A DNA stretch of 7,217 bases from an uncultured Oscillospiraceae bacterium (GTDB lineage: Bacteria > Bacillota > Clostridia > Oscillospirales > Oscillospiraceae), in assembly GCA_934546685.1 (NCBI GenBank), contig CAKTEB010000101.1:1-7217 (forward strand), written 5' to 3'. How positions within the stretch are numbered: position 1 is the stretch's first letter; every line of letters begins with the position of its first letter. The position numbers and the translations under genes were made by a program. A model generated the notes under the pieces. It saw only the letters and a program-made list of their open reading frames with translations. It was not told the origin of the DNA and did no database searches. Shown here piece after piece: positions 1 to 5,795 of the stretch.

Positions 1-1287
1 GTACATGGGGTTCATCAAGTCAATGAGCGCCTTGAGATCCTCCGTCAGCTCCGTGGCGGTCTCATCGGGATCGTGATGGAGGCTGAACTCCGTGAAATGC
101 CGGGAGTTCTGGTGCTCCGTGCCGAAGAGGATGGGCTCGGCCATGGCCTTGTGGAAGTCGTCGAAGGCGGGGAGGCCCTTCATTCTGCCGCAGTGGACAT
201 TAAAATCGTCGAAGGTGAAGGAGGCGGTGGTGCCGTCGTGATGGAACCAGGGGTTCTCCTTCAGATACCGCTGCTGCTGCTCCGGGGCGGATTCGCTCCA
301 GGCCTTGTTGGCGGCGGGCACCAGGAATTCCTTGAGGATATAGTCCTTGAGATTATCTGCGGTCACAGGGCCATAGCCGTTCCTGCCAGTGAGGCCCAGG
401 CTGTTCTGATAAGGCGGGAACTCCTCGGCCAGTGCCTGGGACAGGGACTGATCCACCAGACCGGCGGGGATAAAGCCCATGGGCCCGCCGGAGGATCCCT
501 GACAGGGGATGGCGCTGTACTGCCATTCATAGGAGCTGTCCGCATGCTCCAGGTTGGTAATGGGGCTGTAGGAGGCGGATCCCAGAATGTCGTCCCGTTC
601 CTCCGCGGCGCCGATGGCCTGGAGATAGGGCGCATAGAGGGGGCTGTTGCCGGAGGCGGCCAGCAGGCAGGACAGAGCGCCGCCAGCGGAGCCGCCGGAG
701 GAGAAGATCTTCTCCGGATCACCGGGCATGACCTTTGCGTTGTGCCGCAGATAGCGCACAGCGGCCTTGAGATCCACGATGGCGGCGGGGGCCTTTCCGT
801 AATAGGTGCCGTCTGGGAACTGGTTGTCCCGTCCGCGGCAGCCGGGGCAGACGACTACAAAGCCATAGGCCAGCGCCAGATCCTTGGTGCTGCTGGAGCC
901 CTCTTCACCGCCCAAACCCAGATAACCGCCGTTGGGCATGCCGCCAGGGCCCCCAGGGCCACCCGGACCGCCAGGACCGCCGGGACCTCCAGGGCCATCG
1001 GGGCCTCCGGGAGGGGGTCCAAAGACCATATGATGCAGATTGGAGCAGGACATATAACCGCCCACATCGATGGCAAAGAAGATCGGCGCGTTGGAGGCGT
1101 CATAGGCCTTGCCGCTGATCTTGGTGGGGACCCAGATGTCCAGAGACTGATACTCCACGTCTACGGGCTTTGCCACATACTGGAGATGCTCGTACTTCCG
1201 ATATTCCACCTGAACCTTTCCGGCTCTGGTGTCTACGGTCTGGGTGTCCACAGTGTATTTGTCTGCGGGAAATGCCAGAATATCCAT
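1..1287 (-). CDS. Tannase-like alpha/beta hydrolase (subtype B), 3' end off the window
   Basis: 429 in-frame codons with no stop, so the C-terminus is missing at the left edge. Start: ATG at 1287-1285 behind a purine-rich AGGAAGGTGAG site. There is no signal peptide or membrane segment, so it is probably cytoplasmic. The nucleophile elbow is GGSAGG with Ser200. From memory of the Lactiplantibacillus plantarum tannase, the match runs along the protein: an AP-IFF...VGGYM block (68-79), RGR (151-153), GKAPAAIVDLKAAVRYL (164-180), LPGD-like MPGD (187-190), and NLEHAD...YEWQ (245-256). Lys370 and Glu384 sit 14 residues apart, the same spacing as the galloyl-binding Lys343 and Glu357 of that enzyme. 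The catalytic Asp and His would fall in the missing last ~50 residues. The family hydrolyses galloyl esters of plant tannins; the substrate here is inferred. Odd feature: a Gly-Gly-Pro repeat insert at residues 94-116. It could instead be an esterase for another aromatic ester. Transcribed alone from its own promoter. Confidence 0.85.
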   Translation of the reverse strand, partial: MDILAFPADKYTVDTQTVDTRAGKVQVEYRKYEHLQYVAKPVDVEYQSLDIWVPTKISGKAYDASNAPIFFAIDVGGYMSCSNLHHMVFGPPPGGPDGPGGPGGPGGPGGPGGPGGMPNGGYLGLGGEEGSSSTKDLALAYGFVVVCPGCRGRDNQFPDGTYYGKAPAAIVDLKAAVRYLRHNAKVMPGDPEKIFSSGGSAGGALSCLLAASGNSPLYAPYLQAIGAAEERDDILGSASYSPITNLEHADSSYEWQYSAIPCQGSSGGPMGFIPAGLVDQSLSQALAEEFPPYQNSLGLTGRNGYGPVTADNLKDYILKEFLVPAANKAWSESAPEQQQRYLKENPWFHHDGTTASFTFDDFNVHCGRMKGLPAFDDFHKAMAEPILFGTEHQNSRHFTEFSLHHDPDETATELTEDLKALIDLMNPMY

Positions 1288-1322
1288 AATCACTCACCTT
1301 CCTGAATTGATAGCTTGCTAAC

Positions 1323-1351
1323 ATTATAGCTGAAATTAGCGATGGTTTCAA
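1323..1351 (-). promoter_or_regulatory. Sigma-A type promoter of the tannase-like gene
   Basis: On the minus strand, TTGAAA (1351-1346) and a perfect TATAAT (1328-1323) are separated by exactly 17 bp. The predicted start is near 1316, which gives a leader of about 29 nt that contains only the ribosome binding site. A small inverted repeat, CAATT-CA-AATTG (1349-1360), overlaps the upstream edge of the -35 box. It could be an operator half-site pair, but it is short and AT-rich. Confidence 0.8.
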
Positions 1352-1385
1352 TTCAAATTGATGAAAAACTCATTCCAAATCCGAA

Positions 1386-1421
1386 TATATAGAAAGCCCG
1401 CCGCTTGATATCGCGGCGGGC
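1386..1421 (-). terminator. Rho-independent terminator of the SLH gene
   Basis: A perfect 9-bp GC-only stem, GCCCGCCGC (1421-1413 read on the minus strand) with GCGGCGGGC (1404-1396), closes an 8-nt loop and is followed by TTTCTATATA. It starts 10 nt after the SLH stop codon and ends upstream of the tannase promoter, so it separates the two transcription units. The T tract is short, but the stem is very strong. Confidence 0.85.
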
Positions 1422-1431
1422 CAGTGCTTAC

Positions 1432-2982
1432 TTAGGTCACCTTCGGTGCGGCGGACTGGGTGGAATTGGTCTCGCTATCTTCCGCTTTCTCCGTCTTTTC
1501 GTCCTGCTTCTCGAGCAGTTTACAGAAGCGGTACAGCATGGTCACTGCGTCGCAGCGCCGGGTTTCGCGCTGGGGAGCCACCAGGGTTTCGTTTTCGCTC
1601 TGAGGTATGCCGTTGATGATGCCGGACTTTACGCACCAGGCCACGGCATTCTTGGCGTAATCGCTGATGGTGTCAGTATCCTGGAAGCCCTTCAAATCGT
1701 CTCTGCCATTGATGTCCAGCTTCTTATACTCGGCGTATCGCAGCAGAATGGTGGCGAGATCCTGGCGGGTAATGGCCTGATCCGGGGCAAAAATGCCGTT
1801 GCCGATGCCCTCAACGATCTTGTTCTCCGCGGCCCAGGCTACAGGCTCCACATAGTAGAGGCCCTCGGACAGATCCGTGAAGGGCGCGTCCTTTTCGGCG
1901 GCAGGGGATCCCTCCATCCGGTGGAGGATCGTCACCACCATGGCGCGGCTCAGGGACACATTGGGGCCGAACTCCGTGGCGGAGATGCCCCGGATGAACT
2001 TGTTTGCATAGAAATCATCTACTGCGTCGAAATAATACTCCTGATCCGTGTCGGTGAACACCGGGGAGAGGGCATAGGTGATCTCCTTGCCGCAGACAGG
2101 GCAGAAGCCCTTGGCCTCACCGGCTCTGGTGGCGGTGGGCTCCTTGAGGACGGTCTCAGTGCCGCTCTGAATGGTATGGGCCACGGTGACCTTCAGCTGG
2201 GTGGTCTTGGTGTCCACCACCTGGTTCGTCACCAGATTCTTATCGGAGGCGGTGAGGGTAACGGTGGCAATGCCCTCCTTCTTGGGGATCAGCACCGCGT
2301 AGCCCTGGATATAGGTGATGTCCAGGATATCCGTATCTTCAGTGGTATATTCCAGGTTCCGATAGCCGGTGGCGTTGGCAGGGGTGAACTTTGGGCCGAT
2401 CTGAATGGCGGCGTCCTCGTCGGGGCAAAGGGTTACTTCCGTGACCGTTTTGTCATTGGCGGTATTGTAGAGGGAAAGCTCCGTCAGAGGGACAGCCTTG
2501 GAGACCACGGTAAAGGTGGCAGTATGTACCTGCTCGCCGTCGATCAAATTACCGTCCTTGTCGCCCACATAGCTCACCAGCCGGTAGCTGCCCAGGGGCA
2601 GAGGCTTGCCGTCCTTATAGGCGGCGGTGTGAGCCTTCCATGCTACCTCCCAGATCTTCCGCGGGGAGTAGCCGCTCAAAGCAACCTTGGCGGAATCGTA
2701 AACAGTATCATCTTCGGCACCCAAGATCTTCATCCAGCCGTAGTTGCTGCCGCCGCCAGTGATATTGAAGCGGAAGTTTACGTTGGTGCCGATGACCAGG
2801 GACAGGCCATTGTCGGGGCCGTAGGGGGTGATAGCGGCTTCATTTGCCAGAAGCGTTGTATTCTCCAGAGAAGCGGACCGCACTACAGTGATGTCCGGGC
2901 TTGTCTCATCCGCGGCATAGCCGACCACGGCGGCCATGAGCATCACTGCCATGGCCAGAACCAGTATTCGCAGCTTTTTCAT
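1432..2982 (-). CDS. Secreted SLH-domain cell-surface protein with Ig-like domain
   Basis: 516 aa. Start ATG at 2982 with GAGGAG 6-11 nt upstream. Residues 1-24 form a signal peptide: MKKLR, then a hydrophobic core, with likely cleavage near GYA-A. Residues about 27-160 are a beta-rich region I do not recognise. Residues about 165-268 look like a bacterial Ig-like (Big_2) domain, with the typical KFTPANAT and a closing GIATVTLTA. A short linker (270-303) carries a CPVC pair (C294, C297), like the 'CxxCG' repeats of Clostridia surface proteins. Three SLH domains follow at about 308-358, 367-422 and 431-488, each starting with an F.DTD/FTDL-type motif; the TRAE-like motifs are degenerate (SRAM, ITRQD, ETRR). 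A charged tail rich in Lys, Glu and Ser ends the protein. SLH domains normally anchor proteins to pyruvylated secondary cell wall polymers. There is no enzymatic domain, so the role is structural or adhesive by inference. Six cysteines are unusual for an exported Gram-positive protein. Confidence 0.9.
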   Translation of the reverse strand: MKKLRILVLAMAVMLMAAVVGYAADETSPDITVVRSASLENTTLLANEAAITPYGPDNGLSLVIGTNVNFRFNITGGGSNYGWMKILGAEDDTVYDSAKVALSGYSPRKIWEVAWKAHTAAYKDGKPLPLGSYRLVSYVGDKDGNLIDGEQVHTATFTVVSKAVPLTELSLYNTANDKTVTEVTLCPDEDAAIQIGPKFTPANATGYRNLEYTTEDTDILDITYIQGYAVLIPKKEGIATVTLTASDKNLVTNQVVDTKTTQLKVTVAHTIQSGTETVLKEPTATRAGEAKGFCPVCGKEITYALSPVFTDTDQEYYFDAVDDFYANKFIRGISATEFGPNVSLSRAMVVTILHRMEGSPAAEKDAPFTDLSEGLYYVEPVAWAAENKIVEGIGNGIFAPDQAITRQDLATILLRYAEYKKLDINGRDDLKGFQDTDTISDYAKNAVAWCVKSGIINGIPQSENETLVAPQRETRRCDAVTMLYRFCKLLEKQDEKTEKAEDSETNSTQSAAPKVT

Positions 2983-3040
2983 ATGGTATCTCCTCGCTTT
3001 ACGGTATTTACAATATGCCAGTTTGATTTGCTACAAAACC

Positions 3041-3069
3041 AATGTACCATAAAATCGAGAAAAATGCAA
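3041..3069 (-). promoter_or_regulatory. Candidate promoter of the SLH gene
   Basis: In the 110-bp gap between the fkbM-like gene and the SLH gene, TTGCAT (3069-3064) and TACATT (3046-3041) are 17 bp apart on the minus strand. The match to consensus is partial, three and four of six bases. The predicted leader is about 50 nt. The gap is clearly more AT-rich than its surroundings and contains no clear terminator, so the SLH gene may be read both from here and through from the upstream gene. Confidence 0.35.
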
Positions 3070-3092
3070 CGAATCAGGAACGATTTTTCGGA

Positions 3093-4139
3093 TCAAAGGG
3101 CGGCAATTTGAATCTCCCAGGCAGGAAGGCAGGGCTCCCGGCGGAGATAGAGGCAATATGCGGGATTCAGGCGGTGGATCAGCAGCAGCAGCGTCCAGAA
3201 ATCGTCCGGGCGATGGTAGGCGGACACCAGCATTTTGGGCCTGCACCGAGCGATAGTCTTGGCCAGTCCGCTCAGGGCCTGGGCCTCTGCGCCCTCCACG
3301 TCCATTTTGATGTAGCTGAAATCCCGGCCCAGAGAATCCAGGGCGATGGCGCCGACCTGGCGAATGTGCCGGTATTGGCCGGAGATCTCCGGCAGAACGC
3401 AGCAGTTCCGGCCGCCCTTGCCGGTAAACTTGAGCTGGGCCTCCTGATTCCAGGCGGCATAGGGGAGGCAGAGAAGGTTTGGAAGGTTGGGGTAGGCCTC
3501 CTGGAGCTTCTTAAAGTTATGGGCGTCCGGCTCCAGGGCGGTGATGCTCCGGTAGACTCCGTTTGTCAGCGTAAGGAATTCCTCAATGGTATCGCCCCGG
3601 TAGGCGCCCAGATCCAAATAATTCTCCTCCGGGCCCAGCTGGAGCATGGAGAGCAGGGAGGAACGGGGGGTGGTATTAGCCATGAGCTGAGTGGGATCTC
3701 CGGAGAGCTTATAGGCAAGGAGAGAGTCAAACAGCGCCTTGGAATGCTCGTCGCAGAGCAGATCCCGAGCGGTCTCCAGCTCCTGCTGCCGCTCTGCGAT
3801 TGTGTGTTCGGTCAAAATCGTCCCGCCCATCAGTGGAATATCCGGGATCCGCAGCGTCCAGTCCTCCGGCATGGCCAGGATCTCCCGGATCTCCTCCGGA
3901 CGGTCTGTTCCAAAGGCCAGCAGCACCACTGCCTCCGGGTATGTTTCCGCCGCATGCGTCCGGGACAGCAGGGGATAGCCCTGGAACCGCCCCTCCCGGG
4001 CGTGGCTGTCGCTGACAAACAGAGCGGAAATGGGGATCTCATATGCCTCGCAGAGCTCCATGAGCTTCTGTGCTCCGTTGCCCATGCCGTAAATCAGGAT
4101 AGGCCGGGTCTCGGATCTGAGATGATGCCATAAAAACAT
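3093..4139 (-). CDS. FkbM-type methyltransferase with N-terminal Rossmann-like domain
   Basis: 348 aa. Start ATG at 4139, with AGAGGAGG ending 6 nt upstream. Residues 13-44 (ILIYGMGNGAQKLMEL..., then a strand ending FVSD) form a nucleotide-binding-like fold, as in proteins where a sugar-nucleotide or NAD-type module precedes FkbM. Residues about 172-345 are the SAM-dependent FkbM methyltransferase: motif I YLDLGAYRGDT (174-184), the acidic end of strand 2 ALEPD (201-205), the family signature YIKMDVEGAE (276-285) and a late strand MLVSAYH (303-309). No signal peptide or membrane segment, so cytoplasmic. FkbM enzymes O-methylate small molecules or glycans; the acceptor is not visible here. The neighbouring SLH gene makes a surface-glycan role attractive, but that is inference. 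The thiolase terminator lies directly upstream and I see no promoter between the two genes. Confidence 0.85.
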   Translation of the reverse strand: MFLWHHLRSETRPILIYGMGNGAQKLMELCEAYEIPISALFVSDSHAREGRFQGYPLLSRTHAAETYPEAVVLLAFGTDRPEEIREILAMPEDWTLRIPDIPLMGGTILTEHTIAERQQELETARDLLCDEHSKALFDSLLAYKLSGDPTQLMANTTPRSSLLSMLQLGPEENYLDLGAYRGDTIEEFLTLTNGVYRSITALEPDAHNFKKLQEAYPNLPNLLCLPYAAWNQEAQLKFTGKGGRNCCVLPEISGQYRHIRQVGAIALDSLGRDFSYIKMDVEGAEAQALSGLAKTIARCRPKMLVSAYHRPDDFWTLLLLIHRLNPAYCLYLRREPCLPAWEIQIAAL

Positions 4140-4154
4140 AGGAAGCCTCCTCTG

Positions 4155-4190
4155 GATAAAAAATAGGCGCTGCCGAAGCAGCGCCTATTT
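4155..4190 (-). terminator. Strong rho-independent terminator after the thiolase gene
   Basis: A perfect 13-bp inverted repeat, AAATAGGCGCTGC (4190-4178 on the minus strand) with GCAGCGCCTATTT (4173-4161), closes a UUCG loop flanked by C and G, the exceptionally stable tetraloop context. It is followed by a run of six T in TTTTTTATCC. It starts 15 nt after the thiolase stop and ends about 20 nt before the next start codon, next to that gene's ribosome binding site. Confidence 0.93.
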
Positions 4191-4205
4191 GGTAGCAAAG
4201 GGAAA

Positions 4206-5429
4206 TTACTTGCAGAGCTCGTAGATGCCGCAAGCGCCCATGCCGCCGCCGATGCACATGGTAACCATGCCATACTTGCCAGCGGTCTCGGGATCCTGGA
4301 GGTAATCGAGAACCTTGCAGGTCAGGAATGCGCCGGTAGCGCCCATGGGATGACCCAGAGCCATAGCACCGCCGTAGGGGTTGACCTTAGCCTGGTCCCA
4401 CATCTCCTGGAAGCCGTCCAGATAGGGATCGTTCACAACGTTCTTCACGCAGGCCAGGGCCTGGGAAGCAAAGGCCTCGTTGAGCTCGATGACGTCCATG
4501 TCCTTGACGGAGTGGAAGCCGGCATGCTTCAGCGCCTTGGGAATGGCGTACACGGGGCCCATGCCCATACGGGTAGCGTCGCAGCCAGCAACCTGGAAGT
4601 CGACCAGACGAGCGATAGGCTTAATGCCCAGCTCACGAGCGTAGACCTCATCCATCAGGATGACGTAGGAAGCAGCGTCAGTGGTCTGGGAGGAGGTAGC
4701 AGCGGTAACCTTGCCGCCCTTGTCCTCGGGAACGAAGCAGGTCTTCAGGGAAGCCATCTTCTCCATGGAGGTCTTCAGATTGCCGTCCATGTCGGCCAGA
4801 ATGCCGTCATCATAGGTAACCTCGGTGCCGTCGGGCTTTACAACGGGGATAATGGAGGGAGCCAGCTTGCCGTCCTTCCGAGCCTTAGCGGCGCGGGTGT
4901 GGGAGGTCAGAGCCATCTCGTCCATCATTTCACGGGTCATGTTGTAGTCGTTGGCAACGTTCTCAGCGGTCTGACCCATGGTCATGTAGCCGCCGGGATA
5001 GTTCTCGAGGATCCAGGGGTTGCCGTACTTCTCATAGTCGAAGGGACCAAAGCACTTGGTCATGCACTCGACGCCGCCGCCGATGCCGATCTTGTACTGG
5101 CCAGCGGTGATAGCGTTGGCAACAGTGGAGATGGCCTGCAGGCCGGAGGAGCAGAAACGGTTGATGGTCTGAGCGGGAACATCGTCGGGCAGCTCAGCGC
5201 GGTTCACGATCAGACGGCCAGCGTTCAGGTTCAGCTCGTTGATAGCCATTGCGCAGCCGGTGATGACATCGCCGATCTCCTCGGGATGCTCCTGGATGTA
5301 AGGAACCTTTGCGATAACGCCCTTCAGAGCCTGAGCAGCGTAATCAATGGGATGCATGTCGGCCAGTCCGCCCTTACGAGCGCGGCAGCAAGGGGTTCTG
5401 CCGTATGCAACAACAACAGGTGTAGCCAT
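4206..5429 (-). CDS. Thiolase, acetyl-CoA C-acyltransferase (FadA/acetoacetyl-CoA thiolase family)
   Basis: 407 aa from ATG 5429, chosen because AGGAGG (5444-5439) ends 9 nt upstream. A TTG 21 nt further up is in frame, but using it would translate the ribosome binding site. N-terminal RTP motif at 11-13; active-site Cys93 in NRFCSSGLQ; NEAF at 317-320; catalytic His360 in GHPMGATG; second catalytic Cys392 in CIGGGMG. All key thiolase residues are present, and length is normal (about 390-400). The enzyme condenses or cleaves acyl-CoA. Motifs such as INRFCSSGLQ and MTMGQTAE look closer to FadA-type 3-ketoacyl-CoA thiolases than to ThlA/AtoB, so chain length is uncertain. In gut Clostridia such enzymes often begin butyrate synthesis. 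No other beta-oxidation or butyrate gene is in the window. Codons are of the highly expressed type (many GCT, CGT, GTT, AAG, TAC), unlike the GCC/CGG-rich neighbours. It forms a single-gene transcript with its own promoter and terminator. Confidence 0.93.
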   Translation of the reverse strand: MATPVVVAYGRTPCCRARKGGLADMHPIDYAAQALKGVIAKVPYIQEHPEEIGDVITGCAMAINELNLNAGRLIVNRAELPDDVPAQTINRFCSSGLQAISTVANAITAGQYKIGIGGGVECMTKCFGPFDYEKYGNPWILENYPGGYMTMGQTAENVANDYNMTREMMDEMALTSHTRAAKARKDGKLAPSIIPVVKPDGTEVTYDDGILADMDGNLKTSMEKMASLKTCFVPEDKGGKVTAATSSQTTDAASYVILMDEVYARELGIKPIARLVDFQVAGCDATRMGMGPVYAIPKALKHAGFHSVKDMDVIELNEAFASQALACVKNVVNDPYLDGFQEMWDQAKVNPYGGAMALGHPMGATGAFLTCKVLDYLQDPETAGKYGMVTMCIGGGMGACGIYELCK

Positions 5430-5454
5430 GGGGAATTTCCTCCTAATCAATATT

Positions 5455-5471
5455 TATTCCGTTACGGAATA
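5455..5471. promoter_or_regulatory. 17-bp palindrome in the thiolase leader, candidate operator
   Basis: TATTCCGT-T-ACGGAATA is a perfect inverted repeat of 8-bp arms around one base. It lies about 30-46 nt downstream of the predicted thiolase transcription start and 10 bp upstream of the AGGAGG site. A one-base centre and perfect symmetry are typical of dimeric repressor sites. In RNA it could instead fold as a 7-bp hairpin with a UAA loop. The cognate regulator is not in the window. Confidence 0.55.
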
Positions 5472-5483
5472 CTTTGCTATAAG

Positions 5484-5501
5484 GCATGGTTTCTTCCATG
5501 C
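5484..5501 (-). promoter_or_regulatory. Hairpin at the predicted 5' end of the thiolase mRNA
   Basis: Read on the minus strand, GCATGG-aagaaa-CCATGC is a perfect 6-bp stem with a 6-nt loop. Its first base coincides with the start site expected 7 nt downstream of the TATAAT box. Hairpins at the very 5' end commonly protect abundant mRNAs from 5'-end-dependent decay; that role here is inferred. Confidence 0.45.
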
Positions 5502-5507
5502 TCGTCT

Positions 5508-5535
5508 ATTATAGCACACAATTTGCAAAATTCCA
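5508..5535 (-). promoter_or_regulatory. Extended -10 promoter of the thiolase gene
   Basis: On the minus strand TGCTATAAT (5516-5508) is a consensus -10 box with the extended TGn motif. The best -35 hexamer is the poor TGGAAT (5535-5530), 16 bp upstream, which fits the lower -35 dependence of extended -10 promoters. The leader is about 72 nt and holds a 5' hairpin and a palindrome. Confidence 0.75.
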
Positions 5536-5570
5536 CTACTAATTTGGGGGCGATTCCACAAAAATTCCAC
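5530..5570 (-). repeat. Three direct copies of GTGGAAT upstream of the thiolase promoter
   Basis: GTGGAAT occurs on the minus strand at 5536-5530, 5559-5553 and 5570-5564, with spacings of 23 and 11 bp. The nearest copy overlaps the weak -35 position and the others extend to about -69. Same-orientation, same-sequence copies in this position suggest a binding site for an activator or repressor. The GGAAT core also occurs in the palindrome half-site ACGGAAT. Confidence 0.4.
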
Positions 5571-5630
5571 AAATCTTCCGGTCTCATCTCCTCAAAAATC
5601 AGAAAATTGTAGGAAAGGCACAAATGGCCC

Positions 5631-5659
5631 TTGCATTTTGCGCCGGGGCGTATTATAAT
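5631..5659 (+). promoter_or_regulatory. Promoter of the tRNA-Leu gene
   Basis: TTGCAT (5631-5636) and a perfect TATAAT (5654-5659) are 17 bp apart. The predicted start near 5666 leaves a 15-nt 5' leader before the tRNA. An A-rich segment at 5593-5610 upstream could act as an UP element. Confidence 0.75.
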
Positions 5660-5680
5660 GAACAAACAATTCACACATCT

Positions 5681-5766
5681 GCCGGTGTGATGGAATGGTA
5701 GACGTGACGGACTCAAAATCCGTTGGTGGCAACACCGTGTGGGTTCGAGTCCCACCACCGGCACCA
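5681..5766 (+). tRNA. tRNA-Leu (anticodon CAA), CCA encoded
   Basis: 86 nt including CCA. Acceptor stem GCCGGTG (5681-5687) pairs with CACCGGC (5756-5762), followed by discriminator A and CCA. Anticodon stem ACGGA/TCCGT encloses CTCAAAA, with CAA at 5714-5716, which reads UUG. The long variable arm has a GGTG/CACC stem with a GCAA loop (5725-5736), as expected for a class II tRNA. T stem GTGGG/CCCAC encloses TTCGAGT. It has its own promoter and terminator, so it is a single-gene unit. Confidence 0.97.
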
Positions 5767-5768
5767 GA

Positions 5769-5794
5769 AAAAGCAGCCTGCCGGCTGCTTTTTT
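5769..5794 (+). terminator. Rho-independent terminator after tRNA-Leu
   Basis: AAAAGCAGCC (5769-5778) pairs with GGCTGCTTTT (5783-5792) around a TGCC loop, ending in a run of six T (5789-5794). It lies 2 nt after the encoded CCA. The A tract on the left makes it potentially active on both strands. The hairpin-array repeat begins directly after it, so it may be either the tRNA's own terminator or the outer end of that element. Confidence 0.85.
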
Positions 5795-5795
5795 C

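Noticed and set aside
3050..3092. Possible terminator after the FkbM-type gene (AAAATCG with CGATTTT).
   Set aside because: The 7-bp AT-rich arms are about 23 nt apart and no compact GC stem with a T run is present.
5429..5450. Upstream TTG start for the thiolase.
   Set aside because: It would place the AGGAGG site inside the coding sequence and adds seven residues not typical of the family.
73..5612. Long plus-strand open frames opposite the tannase, SLH, FkbM and thiolase genes.
   Set aside because: They are shadows of GC-rich coding sequence: no recognisable domains, low-complexity Gly/Leu/Ala composition, no good ribosome binding sites, while the minus-strand frames carry clear family motifs.
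5681..5766. tRNA-Leu as attachment site of an integrated element.
   Set aside because: No integrase gene and no second copy of the tRNA 3' end in the window; the downstream repeat starts after an intact terminator.
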